DNA of 34,555 nucleotides from Staphylococcus simulans (GTDB lineage: Bacteria; Bacillota; Bacilli; Staphylococcales; Staphylococcaceae), in NCBI RefSeq assembly GCF_003043455.1, contig NZ_PZGG01000024.1, positions 1-34,555 of the forward strand. Direction: 5' to 3'. Below the pieces are notes generated by a model that worked only from the letters and a program-made list of their open reading frames with translations, did no database searches and was not told the DNA's origin. Position numbers and translations under genes: made by a program. Below are positions 1 through 9,819 of this stretch, in pieces. Each line of letters begins with the position of its first letter. The first letter of the stretch is position 1.

Positions 1-2168
1 GTATTAAATAGCTTTGTATCTATTTGTTTTAATCGTTCTATTACAACTTTATTTGGCAGTTTATATACATTGTTTTGACCGCTAGAAATAATGCTATATG
101 AAGGATGAATTGTATTTAAAAATGTTTCACTGTTACTTGTTTTACTGCCATGATGACCAACTTTTAATATATCTATTTTAGGAACCTTATAATTCGATAA
201 TAATTTCTGTTCGTTTTTTACTGTCGCATCTCCAGTCGTTAAAATATTGTATGACTTTGTTTGTATTAAAGCCATAATCGAATGATCATTTAGATCAGCG
301 CTTTGAGTAATTGCTGCGTTATAAAAAGTTATTTTATTTTCCCCTAGTTTTAAAGAAGAGATATTATTAACATCCAATAAAGTGGTTCTAAATTTATGAC
401 ACATGTCGTTTAACTGCATTAATGCAGGTGTTGGGTAACTTTTAAAATTGACAATTAAATGTTTGATATGAACATGACTAATAATATAGTCCAACTCACC
501 GATATGATCAGCATGAGGATGCGTAATAATAATATAATCTAAAGAGGAAATCCCCCTTTTACGTAATGTAGGCAGCACATGAAACTTATTGATGGAATGA
601 GAAACATTAGTATGATTGAAATTAAATATCTCATTTTCATTTTGCGCTTTACCACCAGTATCTATTAAAACGCGTTGACGATTCTCAGTTTCAAATAAAA
701 ATGAATCTCCTTGTCCTACATTAAGTGCTGTGAATCTTAAATGCGGAATAGAAGTCGTATAAGTAATTAGGATACTTCCTAGTATAAAAACAATTGTACT
801 ATTTTTCATTTTGCCTTGTGTAATTAATGCCAACATCAATACGAGCCAAAACAGAGTACCTATTAATAAAGTATTGTTCATATCTCCTACAAACCATCTA
901 AGAGTCGTTAAATTCTTAAAAATTGGAATTAAAAGCGTGTCATGCACCCAATAGGATATTTCTATCACTTTATTTAAGATAAGATTGGTATTAAAAAATT
1001 GATAATAGAAAAATGTGACGATAGCAATGGGAAATAAAATGAATGAATAAAAAGGTATAAATAAGAAGTTTGCGATAAAACCTATCCACTGTATTTGATT
1101 AAAATGAAAAGCGCTCACTAAAAAGGAACCAATTTGGGCAATCAATTTCATTACATACATAGATTGTATAGGCTTTATTTTTTTAAAAACTGGAGAACAT
1201 AACATTATGAAAAAAGTAATTAAAAATGAGAACTGAAAACCAATATCTAGAACAATATCAGGATTTGTAATACATAAAAAGAGAAAAACAACCGCTAATA
1301 TATCTAATAATGAGTGGTAAAACCTTTTAGGAAGTATCATCACTAAAGACATACAGAGTATTGCTCTTAAAGCACTCGGTGCAAAGTTAGTATAATAAGC
1401 AAAAATAAATAAAGTGAAAATAATAAAAGCTTTAGTAATAAAAAGAGGGATTGAGAAGCGATTAAAGATAAAGTAGAATATTGACGCAATAACAACAACA
1501 TGTGAGCTGCTTACAGCTAATAAATGATAAATACCAATTTCTTTATCAAGTTCAATTGATTTTTGATCGATGTAACTAACGTCCCCTGTAATCATGGCAT
1601 AAGTGTTTTGCCAATTTGGAGAATATTGTTTCAGTCGCATGAGAGAAAATGCTTTATGTCTTTCTATTATGGAATCAATAGAATTCGAGTCAATTTGAGA
1701 ACAAGAATTAAGATTAATCTTTTTTGCTATTATTGAAATGGCATTATTAAAATCTGAATCGACTTTTATTTGCCCTTCTACATGACAACTCACGTTAGAT
1801 GATAGCTTTTTAAAATCTTCAAATTGATTCTGGTGCTTTGGAAAATAAAAAAGTTTAACCGAATTTCCATATATCTTAGTATTTCCTTCAACATATTTAT
1901 CGTTTTTAATTTTTATTTGAGTCATTTCAACACGACTATTAAAATATCTATGATTCTTAAACCACTGGAAATTTTGATTTGTTGATGAAATATGGCTAGT
2001 AAAAAACCAATAACTTATTATAGGTTGACATAATATCAATATGGTTAATAAATGGGTGAGTCTTCTTTTATAAATTATCAAAAATAATAAGCCAGCAAGT
2101 GCAAATGCAAGTGGCTTATTATATAAGAATAAGATGCCGTCTAAAAATGCAAGTGCAATATATATCAA
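1..2168 (-). CDS. comEC: ComEC DNA uptake channel protein, 3' end cut by window edge
   Basis: ComEC forms the inner-membrane channel that carries single-stranded DNA into competent cells. I read the frame from 2168 to the left edge and found no stop: 722 codons are visible and only a short C-terminus should be missing. The start is a TTG whose codon lies 7 bases beyond the comEB stop; an AAGAAG purine stretch upstream may act as a weak ribosome site, and no ATG suits better. The N-terminus and middle are strongly hydrophobic with several membrane segments, including the family-typical HLLAVSSSHV stretch. The C-terminal part is metallo-beta-lactamase-like, with HPHADH at about residues 550-555 and GHHGS at about 671-675, matching the proposed nuclease-like domain. 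It is the third gene of the comE operon. Confidence 0.93.
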   Translation of the reverse strand, partial: MIYIALAFLDGILFLYNKPLAFALAGLLFLIIYKRRLTHLLTILILCQPIISYWFFTSHISSTNQNFQWFKNHRYFNSRVEMTQIKIKNDKYVEGNTKIYGNSVKLFYFPKHQNQFEDFKKLSSNVSCHVEGQIKVDSDFNNAISIIAKKINLNSCSQIDSNSIDSIIERHKAFSLMRLKQYSPNWQNTYAMITGDVSYIDQKSIELDKEIGIYHLLAVSSSHVVVIASIFYFIFNRFSIPLFITKAFIIFTLFIFAYYTNFAPSALRAILCMSLVMILPKRFYHSLLDILAVVFLFLCITNPDIVLDIGFQFSFLITFFIMLCSPVFKKIKPIQSMYVMKLIAQIGSFLVSAFHFNQIQWIGFIANFLFIPFYSFILFPIAIVTFFYYQFFNTNLILNKVIEISYWVHDTLLIPIFKNLTTLRWFVGDMNNTLLIGTLFWLVLMLALITQGKMKNSTIVFILGSILITYTTSIPHLRFTALNVGQGDSFLFETENRQRVLIDTGGKAQNENEIFNFNHTNVSHSINKFHVLPTLRKRGISSLDYIIITHPHADHIGELDYIISHVHIKHLIVNFKSYPTPALMQLNDMCHKFRTTLLDVNNISSLKLGENKITFYNAAITQSADLNDHSIMALIQTKSYNILTTGDATVKNEQKLLSNYKVPKIDILKVGHHGSKTSNSETFLNTIHPSYSIISSGQNNVYKLPNKVVIERLKQIDTKLFN

Positions 2169-2175
2169 ATATGAA

Positions 2176-2637
2176 TCACTTCTTTGTTAAAAATTCTGCA
2201 ACTTGATCAGCATCAAATGGTATTTTTTTATATTCAATCCCTGATTGTTTCAGCAGTTTTAAAGCATACTCATGATTATGATAGTCTTTAGCATAATAAA
2301 TCTTTTTAATACCCGCTTGAATAATGGATTTCGTACAGTTCAAACATGGGAAATGTGTAACATATATTGTGGCACCTTCAGTTGAAACACCTTGTTTCGC
2401 ACACTGCAGAATAGCATTCATTTCAGCATGTATTGTTCTAATACAATGCCCATCTTCCATTAAACAACCTTCGTCAATACAATGTACTTCGCCTGCTACT
2501 GAACCGTTATAACCCCCAGCTATGATTCGATTATCTTTAACAATTGTGGCACCTACAGACAATCTAGTACATGTCGAACGAAGTGATAATAAATGGCTTT
2601 GAGCCATAAAGTATTCTTCCCATTTAATTCTTTCCAC
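2176..2637 (-). CDS. comEB: ComEB, dCMP deaminase family protein
   Basis: A 153-residue zinc-dependent deaminase of the dCMP/cytidine deaminase family, encoded within the late competence operon. Zinc and catalytic residues are visible: His70-Ala-Glu72 and Pro97-Cys98-x-x-Cys101. By family it should convert dCMP to dUMP; a direct part in DNA uptake is not established. The start is a GTG at 2637, placed after a strong AAAGGAGG ribosome site. comEC begins 7 bases beyond its stop, which suggests translational coupling. Confidence 0.93.
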   Translation of the reverse strand: MERIKWEEYFMAQSHLLSLRSTCTRLSVGATIVKDNRIIAGGYNGSVAGEVHCIDEGCLMEDGHCIRTIHAEMNAILQCAKQGVSTEGATIYVTHFPCLNCTKSIIQAGIKKIYYAKDYHNHEYALKLLKQSGIEYKKIPFDADQVAEFLTKK

Positions 2638-2707
2638 ACTTTGAACCTCCTTTGTCTTATAGCAATACTATTTTATAACAAATCTGAACGGTAATAAATC
2701 ATTATTG

Positions 2708-3391
2708 CTAAACTGTAAAATATTCTTTTAATTTCTCAAATGATTTTACCCCTATGCCTTTAACATTCTTTAATTGATCTACGCTGTTAAACGGTCCTTT
2801 TGTTTCTCTAAACTCTATTATTGCTTTTGCTTTAGATGGCCCTAAGCCGTTTACAGTAGTTAATTCATTTTCTTTGGCACTATTTAGATTTACCTTAGTT
2901 TGTGGTGATTTATTAGAACTTATTGCACTAGCATTATTGATACCAATACTAGTTGTAGAATTTTGACCTTTTTCAGGTATAAATATCATTTTTTGATCTG
3001 TTAGCTTCTCTGAAAGATTAATAGTTGTTAGGTCAGCCTTGCTTGTAAGCTTCGCTTTATTTAATACATCTTTGATACGTTGATTATCATTCATTTCATA
3101 AATATCAGGATGCTCAACAGCACCTTTGACATCTACTACAACTACTTTTGTTTTTCTATTCTTTTCACCATCTATATTTGCATCATTGCTAGCTTCTTTT
3201 CTTTTCGAAACATGCGGTTTATCCTTGTCGAACTGAGTACTACTTTTATTTTGTAGAATTGATTCAATCTCTTGATTGCTATTATTCAGATGCATATTGT
3301 ATACAAAAAAGGCCATCACTATGAGTGCAACAATAGCTATCCAAGAGAAACGTTTATATTGATTATAGTAGTGCTTTAAGTTTTCTAGCAT
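2708..3391 (-). CDS. comEA: ComEA membrane-anchored DNA receptor
   Basis: ComEA binds double-stranded DNA at the outer face of the membrane and passes it to the uptake machinery. The 227-residue protein has one N-terminal membrane segment at about residues 15-33, a lysine- and asparagine-rich linker, an SLBB-like domain at about 83-140, and a C-terminal tandem helix-hairpin-helix domain at about 165-227 (NGLGPSKAKAI and KGIGVKSFEKL). Its AAAGGAG ribosome site lies wholly in the 3' arm of a perfect 14-bp hairpin just after the upstream methyltransferase gene, so translation or transcription of the comE genes may be held down there. Confidence 0.94.
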   Translation of the reverse strand: MLENLKHYYNQYKRFSWIAIVALIVMAFFVYNMHLNNSNQEIESILQNKSSTQFDKDKPHVSKRKEASNDANIDGEKNRKTKVVVVDVKGAVEHPDIYEMNDNQRIKDVLNKAKLTSKADLTTINLSEKLTDQKMIFIPEKGQNSTTSIGINNASAISSNKSPQTKVNLNSAKENELTTVNGLGPSKAKAIIEFRETKGPFNSVDQLKNVKGIGVKSFEKLKEYFTV

Positions 3392-3437
3392 AAAAAATTC
3401 ACTCCTTTATCAATTAAACGTACAAAGGAGTGAATTT
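3392..3437 (-). terminator. Terminator-like hairpin containing the comEA ribosome binding site
   Basis: Positions 3395-3408 and 3424-3437 are perfect 14-bp inverted repeats with a 15-base loop. On the minus strand the 3' arm runs into six consecutive T (3392-3397), directly followed by the comEA ATG at 3391. This has the form of an intrinsic terminator for the preceding gene, whose stop codon at 3441 is only a few bases before the hairpin. The same 3' arm carries AAAGGAG, the only good ribosome site for comEA. Confidence 0.8.
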
Positions 3438-3440
3438 ACT

Positions 3441-4157
3441 TTATTTTTTTACAATGAAGAATAAGCGATCACTTTGTTCATCATGATTAGCAGTATCAAA
3501 ATCATAAAATGTATTGATGTGATTAAAACCAACTTCTTTAAGCATATCAGTATATTCTTGTTCGCTAAATGTTCTTTGGTAGTGTTCTTCGTCAAAACGA
3601 CGATACTTACCATCATCTTGACATTCAAAGAAAGTCATATAATGCCATACACTATTAGGTAAATCACCTTGTATTGCTTCCCATGCTAAGAAGATATGCT
3701 CTGTCTCATCAATATAGTTTTGGTTAGCAAATAAGGTATTCATTTTAAACACTGAGTGCACATCAAAGATAAATGTCCCGTCAGCATTTAAATGACGATA
3801 TACATGCTTAAACGTCTTAATAACGCCACTTTGATCAGTAATGTAATTTAATGAATCACACAAGATAGTGATAACATCAAAATTTTGATTTAATTCAAAT
3901 TCTGTCATATCACCTTCAATCCATCTTACTGAATCAGACTTTTTAGAAGCAACTGCAAGCATGTCACTACTTATGTCCATACCTGTAACGCTTTTAAAGT
4001 CTGTTAATATAGTCGTTAAACTACCTGTACCACAGCCGATATCTAATATGCTGTCACGCTTTGGTGTAGCTTTATGAATAATATCTAACCATTGGTCATA
4101 AGATTGATCTTGTGTAAGTTCATCGTAATACTGGCTAAAGCCTTCGTACTGACTCAT
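3441..4157 (-). CDS. Class I SAM-dependent methyltransferase (YqeM-like)
   Basis: A 238-residue Rossmann-fold methyltransferase. Motif I is ILDIGCGTG at about residues 37-45, followed by an acidic residue in the GMDIS strand and the WIEGDM segment expected of SAM binders. The substrate is unknown. The gene follows rsfS with abutting stop and start codons (TAAATG), a place held by yqeM in Bacillus, so I infer it is the YqeM equivalent. Its stop is only three bases from the left arm of the hairpin in front of comEA. Confidence 0.85.
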   Translation of the reverse strand: MSQYEGFSQYYDELTQDQSYDQWLDIIHKATPKRDSILDIGCGTGSLTTILTDFKSVTGMDISSDMLAVASKKSDSVRWIEGDMTEFELNQNFDVITILCDSLNYITDQSGVIKTFKHVYRHLNADGTFIFDVHSVFKMNTLFANQNYIDETEHIFLAWEAIQGDLPNSVWHYMTFFECQDDGKYRRFDEEHYQRTFSEQEYTDMLKEVGFNHINTFYDFDTANHDEQSDRLFFIVKK

Positions 4158-4508
4158 TTAATAAGCTTCCTCATATGTTTTCATAGGCGCGTCTCTATAA
4201 AGCTTTTCGATATTATAGTAACCACGTTCATCTTTGTGGAAAATATGAACGATAACACCTGATAAATCTAATAAAATCCATCTTGCTTCATGAAGACCTT
4301 CAAACACTGAAACATTAATACCTTCTTTATCTGCTGCTTCTTTTACAGCTCTGCCGATTGCTTGTACTTGTCGTTCGTTATTACCATGACAAATAACAAA
4401 GTAATCCGCCATATCATGAATGCCTTCTAAATCAAGAGAAATAACTTCTTCTGCTTTTTTACTTTCAACTGCGTTAATCGCTATATCTAAAATTTGTTCT
4501 ACTTGCAT
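4158..4508 (-). CDS. rsfS: Ribosome silencing factor RsfS
   Basis: RsfS (Iojap/DUF143 family) binds ribosomal protein uL14 on the large subunit and blocks subunit joining, which saves energy under starvation. The 116 residues span the whole family domain, including the conserved ADYFVICHGNNERQVQAI and WILLDLSGVIVHIFH segments. The start codon abuts the yqeK stop (TAAATG) and the stop abuts the next start, so the three genes are tightly coupled. Length is normal for the family. Confidence 0.95.
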   Translation of the reverse strand: MQVEQILDIAINAVESKKAEEVISLDLEGIHDMADYFVICHGNNERQVQAIGRAVKEAADKEGINVSVFEGLHEARWILLDLSGVIVHIFHKDERGYYNIEKLYRDAPMKTYEEAY

Positions 4509-5658
<1,150 letters not shown>

Positions 5659-5949
5659 TTATGGTAATTCGATTTGTTTATTTTCTTTTGATTCTTTGTA
5701 TAAAACAATCATAGACCCAATCACTTGTACCAATTCACTTTTTGTTGCTTCACTTACAGCACGTGCAAGTTCGTTTTTATCATCCATATTATTTTGTAAG
5801 ATATGGATTTTAATTAACTCTCTATTTTCTAAAATTTCATCCAGTTGCTCAATCATGTTCTCATTTAATCCTGCTTTACCAATTTGGAAAGTGGGATTCA
5901 CATGATGGGCTTTGCTTCTTAAAAATCTTTTTTGTTTACCTGTCAGCAT
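5659..5949 (-). CDS. yhbY: YhbY-family CRM-domain RNA-binding protein
   Basis: A 96-residue protein made of a single CRM domain. YhbY proteins associate with the pre-50S ribosome and are thought to help large-subunit assembly. The signature is the basic N-terminus (LTGKQKRFLRSKAHH) followed by the GKAGLNENMIEQL loop, equivalent to the GxxG RNA-binding loop. Its stop abuts the nadD region and its start abuts the aroE stop at 5950, in the middle of an operon with the ribosome assembly GTPase gene yqeH. Confidence 0.93.
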   Translation of the reverse strand: MLTGKQKRFLRSKAHHVNPTFQIGKAGLNENMIEQLDEILENRELIKIHILQNNMDDKNELARAVSEATKSELVQVIGSMIVLYKESKENKQIELP

Positions 5950-6759
5950 CTAATTTCTCCTTTTTAATTGTTCAATTACAGCAGTTTTCATCGCTTCTGT
6001 ATCCGCTTCTTCCCCCGTCCATATTTTAAAGCTCTCAGCTCCTTGATTTACAAACATATCTAGACCATTATAAATCGGATTTCCTTTCGCTTCAGCTAAT
6101 GCTAATATAGGCGTTTTAGCGGGTACATAGACAATATCACTAACGAGCGTATGAGACGCTAGGTTGTCTAACGAGATTACTACATCTTTATTTTTATTCA
6201 TTCCAGCAGGCGTCGTATTAATCACAATATCAAATTGATTTAATGCTTTCTCAGCATCATCCAACGTCAATTGTTCAACAGTTAAATCCCAAGTATCAAA
6301 TCTGCGCATAGTACGATTAGCAACAGTTAACGGTGCTTTAACAATAGCATCTAAAGCAGCTGCTAACCCTTTACTTGCACCACCTGCAGCAATCAATAAT
6401 ATTTTCGCATTTTCTAAATCAGGATATACTTCCTGCAGTCCTTTGACATAACCAATACCGTCAGTGTTATAACCGAACCAACGGCCGTTTTCAATTTTCA
6501 CTGTATTAATCGCACCAATAGTTTGCGCATGGCTATCTATCTCATCCAGATAAGGAATAATACTTTCCTTATGCGGGATTGTGATATTAAATCCATCCAG
6601 CTGTTTTTCATTTATAATTTCTTTAATTAAATGAAAATGCTTAGGTGGAATGTTGAGTGCTTCATACGTGTCATCTCGATTTAACGCTTTAAAGTTAGCG
6701 TCGTGCATAATCGGAGATAACGAGTGGTCAATGGGATGACCGATTACCGCAAATTTCAT
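5950..6759 (-). CDS. aroE: Shikimate dehydrogenase with altered GxGG motif
   Basis: AroE reduces 3-dehydroshikimate to shikimate with NADPH in the chorismate pathway. From the ATG at 6759 the protein has 269 residues; AGGTGA sits at good spacing before it, while the in-frame GTG at 6768 lacks a site. Substrate residues are present: SLSP near 13-16, the catalytic Lys64 in NITIPHK, Asp100 in NTDGIGY, and a C-terminal GAESFKIW. The nucleotide loop reads AAGGASK at 124-130, where the family normally has GAGGASK; the codon is GCT. The enzyme otherwise looks intact. Confidence 0.95.
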   Translation of the reverse strand: MKFAVIGHPIDHSLSPIMHDANFKALNRDDTYEALNIPPKHFHLIKEIINEKQLDGFNITIPHKESIIPYLDEIDSHAQTIGAINTVKIENGRWFGYNTDGIGYVKGLQEVYPDLENAKILLIAAGGASKGLAAALDAIVKAPLTVANRTMRRFDTWDLTVEQLTLDDAEKALNQFDIVINTTPAGMNKNKDVVISLDNLASHTLVSDIVYVPAKTPILALAEAKGNPIYNGLDMFVNQGAESFKIWTGEEADTEAMKTAVIEQLKRRN

Positions 6760-6771
6760 ACCTATCACCTG

Positions 6772-7869
6772 CTACATGATTGAATTTCTAAGTACAACAT
6801 CGACTGATTTTGGAACTCTGACAATCACTTTAGCACCAGGGCCAATAGTAATAAACCCTAGTCCTGCTATCATGATGTCTTTCTTCTCTTTACCCGTTTC
6901 TAGGCGTACTGCTTTCATTTCATCTAAATTAAAATCATCTTTATTACTTGGTGGTGCTAATAATTTGCCAATTTGCGTACGCCATAATTCATTCGCTTTT
7001 TCAGTTTTAGTACGATGAATCGGCAAATTATTAGAGAAGTAACATACTAATGGGCGTTTACCGCCAGAAACATAATCGATACGTGCTAATCCGCCGAAGA
7101 AGAGCGTTTGTCCTTCATTAAGCTGATAAACACGTTGTTTTACTTCCTTATTCGGCATGATTTGTTTAAGTTCTTTTTCAGAAACATAATGCGTCATTTG
7201 ATGATCTTGAATGACACCAGGTGTATCATACATAAATGATTGATCGTCTAACGGAATATCAATTAAATCTAATGTTGTCCCTGGGAATCGTGATGTTGTC
7301 ACAACATTCTTTTCACCCACGCTTTGTTCAATCAATTTATTGATTAGCGTAGATTTTCCAACATTAGTTGTCCCTACAATATAAACATCTTCATGTTTAC
7401 GATGTTGTTGAATCGCTTCTAATAAATCTTGGATACCATATCCCTTCTCTGCAGAAAGTAATACAACATCTTCAGCTTGTAAGCCATACTTACGTGCAGA
7501 TTTCTTCAGCCATTCTTTAACGCGACGTTTGTTAATTTGTTTAGGTAACAAATCAATTTTATTCGCTGCTAGGATAACTTTTTTATTTCCGACAATACGT
7601 TTTAAAGCATTAATAAAAGAACCTTCAAAATCAAAGATATCTACAACATTGACGACAAGCCCTTTTTTATCTGCCAAATGATTTAATAAGTCTAAAAAGT
7701 CTTGGCTATCCATGCCGACATCTTGAATTTCATTATAATTTTTTAATCTGAAGCAGCGTTGACATATCACATCTTCTTTATGCAGATTGTGCGCTGGCAC
7801 ATAACCTGGTTTCTTTGGATCTTCAGCTTGTAGTGTTGCTCCGCATCCAATACATTTCGTTTCTGCCAA
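6772..7869 (-). CDS. yqeH: Ribosome biogenesis GTPase YqeH
   Basis: YqeH is a circularly permuted GTPase needed for 30S subunit assembly. The 365-residue protein starts with a zinc finger (Cys6, Cys9, Cys36, Cys39). The G motifs follow in permuted order: NKID (G4) near residue 106, then GTTNVGKST (G1) near 167-175, then DTPG (G3). A C-terminal RNA-binding region follows. The start is a TTG at 7869, behind GGAGG with 8 bases spacing, and abuts the yqeG stop. A second reading frame over this start gives only a shadow peptide. Confidence 0.95.
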   Translation of the reverse strand: MAETKCIGCGATLQAEDPKKPGYVPAHNLHKEDVICQRCFRLKNYNEIQDVGMDSQDFLDLLNHLADKKGLVVNVVDIFDFEGSFINALKRIVGNKKVILAANKIDLLPKQINKRRVKEWLKKSARKYGLQAEDVVLLSAEKGYGIQDLLEAIQQHRKHEDVYIVGTTNVGKSTLINKLIEQSVGEKNVVTTSRFPGTTLDLIDIPLDDQSFMYDTPGVIQDHQMTHYVSEKELKQIMPNKEVKQRVYQLNEGQTLFFGGLARIDYVSGGKRPLVCYFSNNLPIHRTKTEKANELWRTQIGKLLAPPSNKDDFNLDEMKAVRLETGKEKKDIMIAGLGFITIGPGAKVIVRVPKSVDVVLRNSIM

Positions 7870-8397
7870 TCAATTTTCCTCCCATTTAATATAGCCTTTT
7901 CTTTTATATCTGTGTAATAAACGTCTTTCAATAATTCGGTTGAATTTTGTGATAAAGCCATCTGTTTTTTTCACAGGTACAACCATAACTGTATACATAC
8001 CACGTCGATTGCCGCCAAAGACGTCTGTCATCATTTGATCTCCAATCACTACAGTTTCCTCTGGTTTTAGTCCCATACGTTCTGAGGCATGTTTGAATGC
8101 TTTGCCCATTGGTTTTTTCGCTTCAAAAATATAGTTGACCTTAAGTGGTTGGCAGAAACTGGAAACTCTGCCTTGATGGTTATTTGAAACCACAGTTACT
8201 TTGATACCTTTTTCATTCAACATATTGAACCAATGAATGACTGCCGGTGTCGGGTCAGCTTCGTCCCAACCTACTAATGTATTATCTAAATCCGTTATAA
8301 CACCTTTGATTCCATTTTCTGCTAATTGATCAAAATCTATTTCATGGATTGATTTTACATAAGCATTTGGCATAAAATTCCTACTTAAAATTCCCAT
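7870..8397 (-). CDS. yqeG: YqeG-family HAD hydrolase (type IIIA)
   Basis: A 175-residue HAD-superfamily phosphatase. Motif I is DLDNTLVGWDE with the nucleophilic aspartate; motif II falls in VVSNNH, the lysine in the KKPMGKAF region, and the acidic motif in GDQMMTDVFGGN. The physiological substrate is not settled. Family members sit next to yqeH and aroE throughout Firmicutes, as here. The ribosome site is AAGGTGG upstream of the ATG at 8397. Confidence 0.92.
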   Translation of the reverse strand: MGILSRNFMPNAYVKSIHEIDFDQLAENGIKGVITDLDNTLVGWDEADPTPAVIHWFNMLNEKGIKVTVVSNNHQGRVSSFCQPLKVNYIFEAKKPMGKAFKHASERMGLKPEETVVIGDQMMTDVFGGNRRGMYTVMVVPVKKTDGFITKFNRIIERRLLHRYKRKGYIKWEEN

Positions 8398-8417
8398 TAC
8401 TTTTATCCACCTTATCT

Positions 8418-9104
8418 TTATAATGATTTCAACATTTGTAATACAGTTTCACTAGATGTTTTCGCTGCTTCTCCTATGAATTCATCAAATGTAATATTTG
8501 CTTCGCCATTTGCTAAATCTGATACTGCTCTTGTGATTATAAACGGCGTGTTAAATTGATAACAAGTCTGTGCAATCGCTGCAGATTCCATCTCTACCGC
8601 CATAGCTTTAGGGAAATGTGCTTTTATATATTCACGTTGTTTCACTTCTCCGATAAAGCTGTCACCGCTGACAATCATACCTAAGCGACCAGTTAAGTTC
8701 TGCTTCTCAATTACAGCTTGTGCTAATTCTGCTAAGTTATCATCCGCTTCATACGCAATCGGCATATTCGGAATTTGTCCCAACTCATAACCGAACGCTG
8801 TCGCATCTGCATCATGATACATTGCTTCAGTTCCGATTAAGACATCACCGACTTGCAACGAATGATCTAACGCCCCTGCAGAACCTGTATTTAAAATTGC
8901 TTTTGGGGAGAATTGTTGAATAAGTAAAGCAGTAGATATACTTGCGTTAACTTTACCAATACCGCTTAACGTCAAGACGACTGCTTTATCATTGATCTTA
9001 CCTTTATAAAATTTTACATGAGCAATGGTAATTTCTTCTAATTCTTCAATATGTTCTTTTAAAATCATTATTTCTTCTTCCATTGCACCAATGATACCTA
9101 TCAT
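8418..9104 (-). CDS. mtnN: 5'-methylthioadenosine/S-adenosylhomocysteine nucleosidase
   Basis: MtnN (Pfs) removes adenine from methylthioadenosine, S-adenosylhomocysteine and 5'-deoxyadenosine, feeding methionine salvage and making the AI-2 precursor. From the ATG at 9104 the protein has 228 residues, the usual staphylococcal length. [11 protein letters not shown] at the N-terminus, GSAGAL, VSGDSFI, the ribose-binding [11 protein letters not shown] and the catalytic aspartate in RAVSDLAN are all present. The in-frame start at 9122 lacks a ribosome site, while AAGGGG lies about 8 bases before 9104. It appears to be the first gene of the long operon leading to comE. Confidence 0.95.
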   Translation of the reverse strand: MIGIIGAMEEEIMILKEHIEELEEITIAHVKFYKGKINDKAVVLTLSGIGKVNASISTALLIQQFSPKAILNTGSAGALDHSLQVGDVLIGTEAMYHDADATAFGYELGQIPNMPIAYEADDNLAELAQAVIEKQNLTGRLGMIVSGDSFIGEVKQREYIKAHFPKAMAVEMESAAIAQTCYQFNTPFIITRAVSDLANGEANITFDEFIGEAAKTSSETVLQMLKSL

Positions 9105-9143
9105 GGTCATTTCCCCTTTCAAATTAACTATCAGTGATATTTT

Positions 9144-9171
9144 ATCATAATTTGTCTAGTGCAACGACCAA
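9144..9171 (-). promoter_or_regulatory. Candidate promoter for the mtnN operon
   Basis: On the minus strand a TTGGTC hexamer (9166-9171) and TATGAT (9144-9149) are 16 bases apart, about 40 bases before the mtnN start. It lies after the greA terminator, where a new promoter is needed. The match is fair, not strong. Confidence 0.4.
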
Positions 9172-9198
9172 AGTCATTGCGCAGCACAATAATCACAT

Positions 9199-9266
9199 AA
9201 AAAAGGTTGGCGCCTTACTCTTGTCCATTTGAAGCAACCTTCAAACAAAAGTATCACCAACCCTTT
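9199..9266 (-). terminator. Long structured terminator of the greA transcript
   Basis: Read on the minus strand: outer stem GGTTGGTG/CGCCAACC (9255-9262 with 9205-9212), a 7-bp middle stem with one mismatch (9246-9252 with 9217-9223), and a perfect inner 7-bp stem (9239-9245 with 9228-9234) with a 4-base loop. A run of six T follows (9199-9204). It ends the yrrM-yrrN-yrrO-udk-greA transcript before mtnN. It is longer than a usual terminator hairpin. Confidence 0.8.
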
Positions 9267-9272
9267 GTCATT

Positions 9273-9310
9273 CATTTATAAGTAAGCACGTTCTGCTTCG
9301 GTTATAAATG
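9273..9310 (-). other. Second hairpin just after the greA stop codon
   Basis: A 9-bp perfect inverted repeat (9273-9281 with 9302-9310) encloses an inner 5-bp stem (9284-9288 with 9294-9298) and a 5-base loop. It begins directly downstream of the greA stop at 9312 and precedes the long terminator. No T-run follows it, so it is not itself a terminator. A role in RNA stability is a guess. Confidence 0.55.
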
Positions 9311-9311
9311 A

Positions 9312-9794
9312 TTATTGTGATTGAATATTAGTAATTTTTACTTTCATTTCTGCACCGTTTGGAAGAGGTACACGAACTTCATCTTCTAGGTGTTTACCGA
9401 TTAAGCTTTTCGCAATCGGTGACTCGTTTGAAATTTTGCCATTAAATGCATCCGCTTCTGCAGACCCAACAATTTGATACACTTCTTCATCACCATCAGG
9501 AAGTTCAACAAACGTTACAGTTTTCCCGATTTGTACCACATTATTATCGCCTGTGTCTTCGATAATCAATGCATTACGAATCATGTGTTCAATACGTTGG
9601 ATATCTTGTTCGATAAAACCTTGTTCATCTTTCGCTGCATCATACTCAGAGTTCTCAGATAAGTCCCCGAAAGAACGTGCAACTTTAATTTTTTCAACGA
9701 CTTCAGGTCGTTTAACGGTTTTTAATTCTTCAAGTTCTTGTTCTAGTTTTTCAAAACCTTCTTGGGTCATTGGATATTGTTTTTGATTTTCCAT
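9312..9794 (-). CDS. greA: Transcript cleavage factor GreA
   Basis: GreA rescues backtracked RNA polymerase by stimulating cleavage of the nascent RNA 3' end. The 160-residue protein has the N-terminal coiled coil with the acidic tip [17 protein letters not shown], which supplies the catalytic acidic residues, and a C-terminal FKBP-like domain containing [13 protein letters not shown]. Length is normal. It is the last gene of the yrrM-yrrN-yrrO-udk-greA group and is followed by two hairpins. Confidence 0.97.
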   Translation of the reverse strand: MENQKQYPMTQEGFEKLEQELEELKTVKRPEVVEKIKVARSFGDLSENSEYDAAKDEQGFIEQDIQRIEHMIRNALIIEDTGDNNVVQIGKTVTFVELPDGDEEVYQIVGSAEADAFNGKISNESPIAKSLIGKHLEDEVRVPLPNGAEMKVKITNIQSQ

Positions 9795-9819
9795 ATTTTC
9801 ATCTTCCTTTACTCAAGTG

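Noticed and set aside
1..2168. comEC as a broken gene
   Set aside because: The region is missing from simple ATG-to-stop calls, but I read every codon from 2168 to base 3 without a stop. It is open at the edge and uses TTG.
9199..9310. Hairpins as a CRISPR or repeat array
   Set aside because: The two hairpins share no repeat unit or regular spacing.
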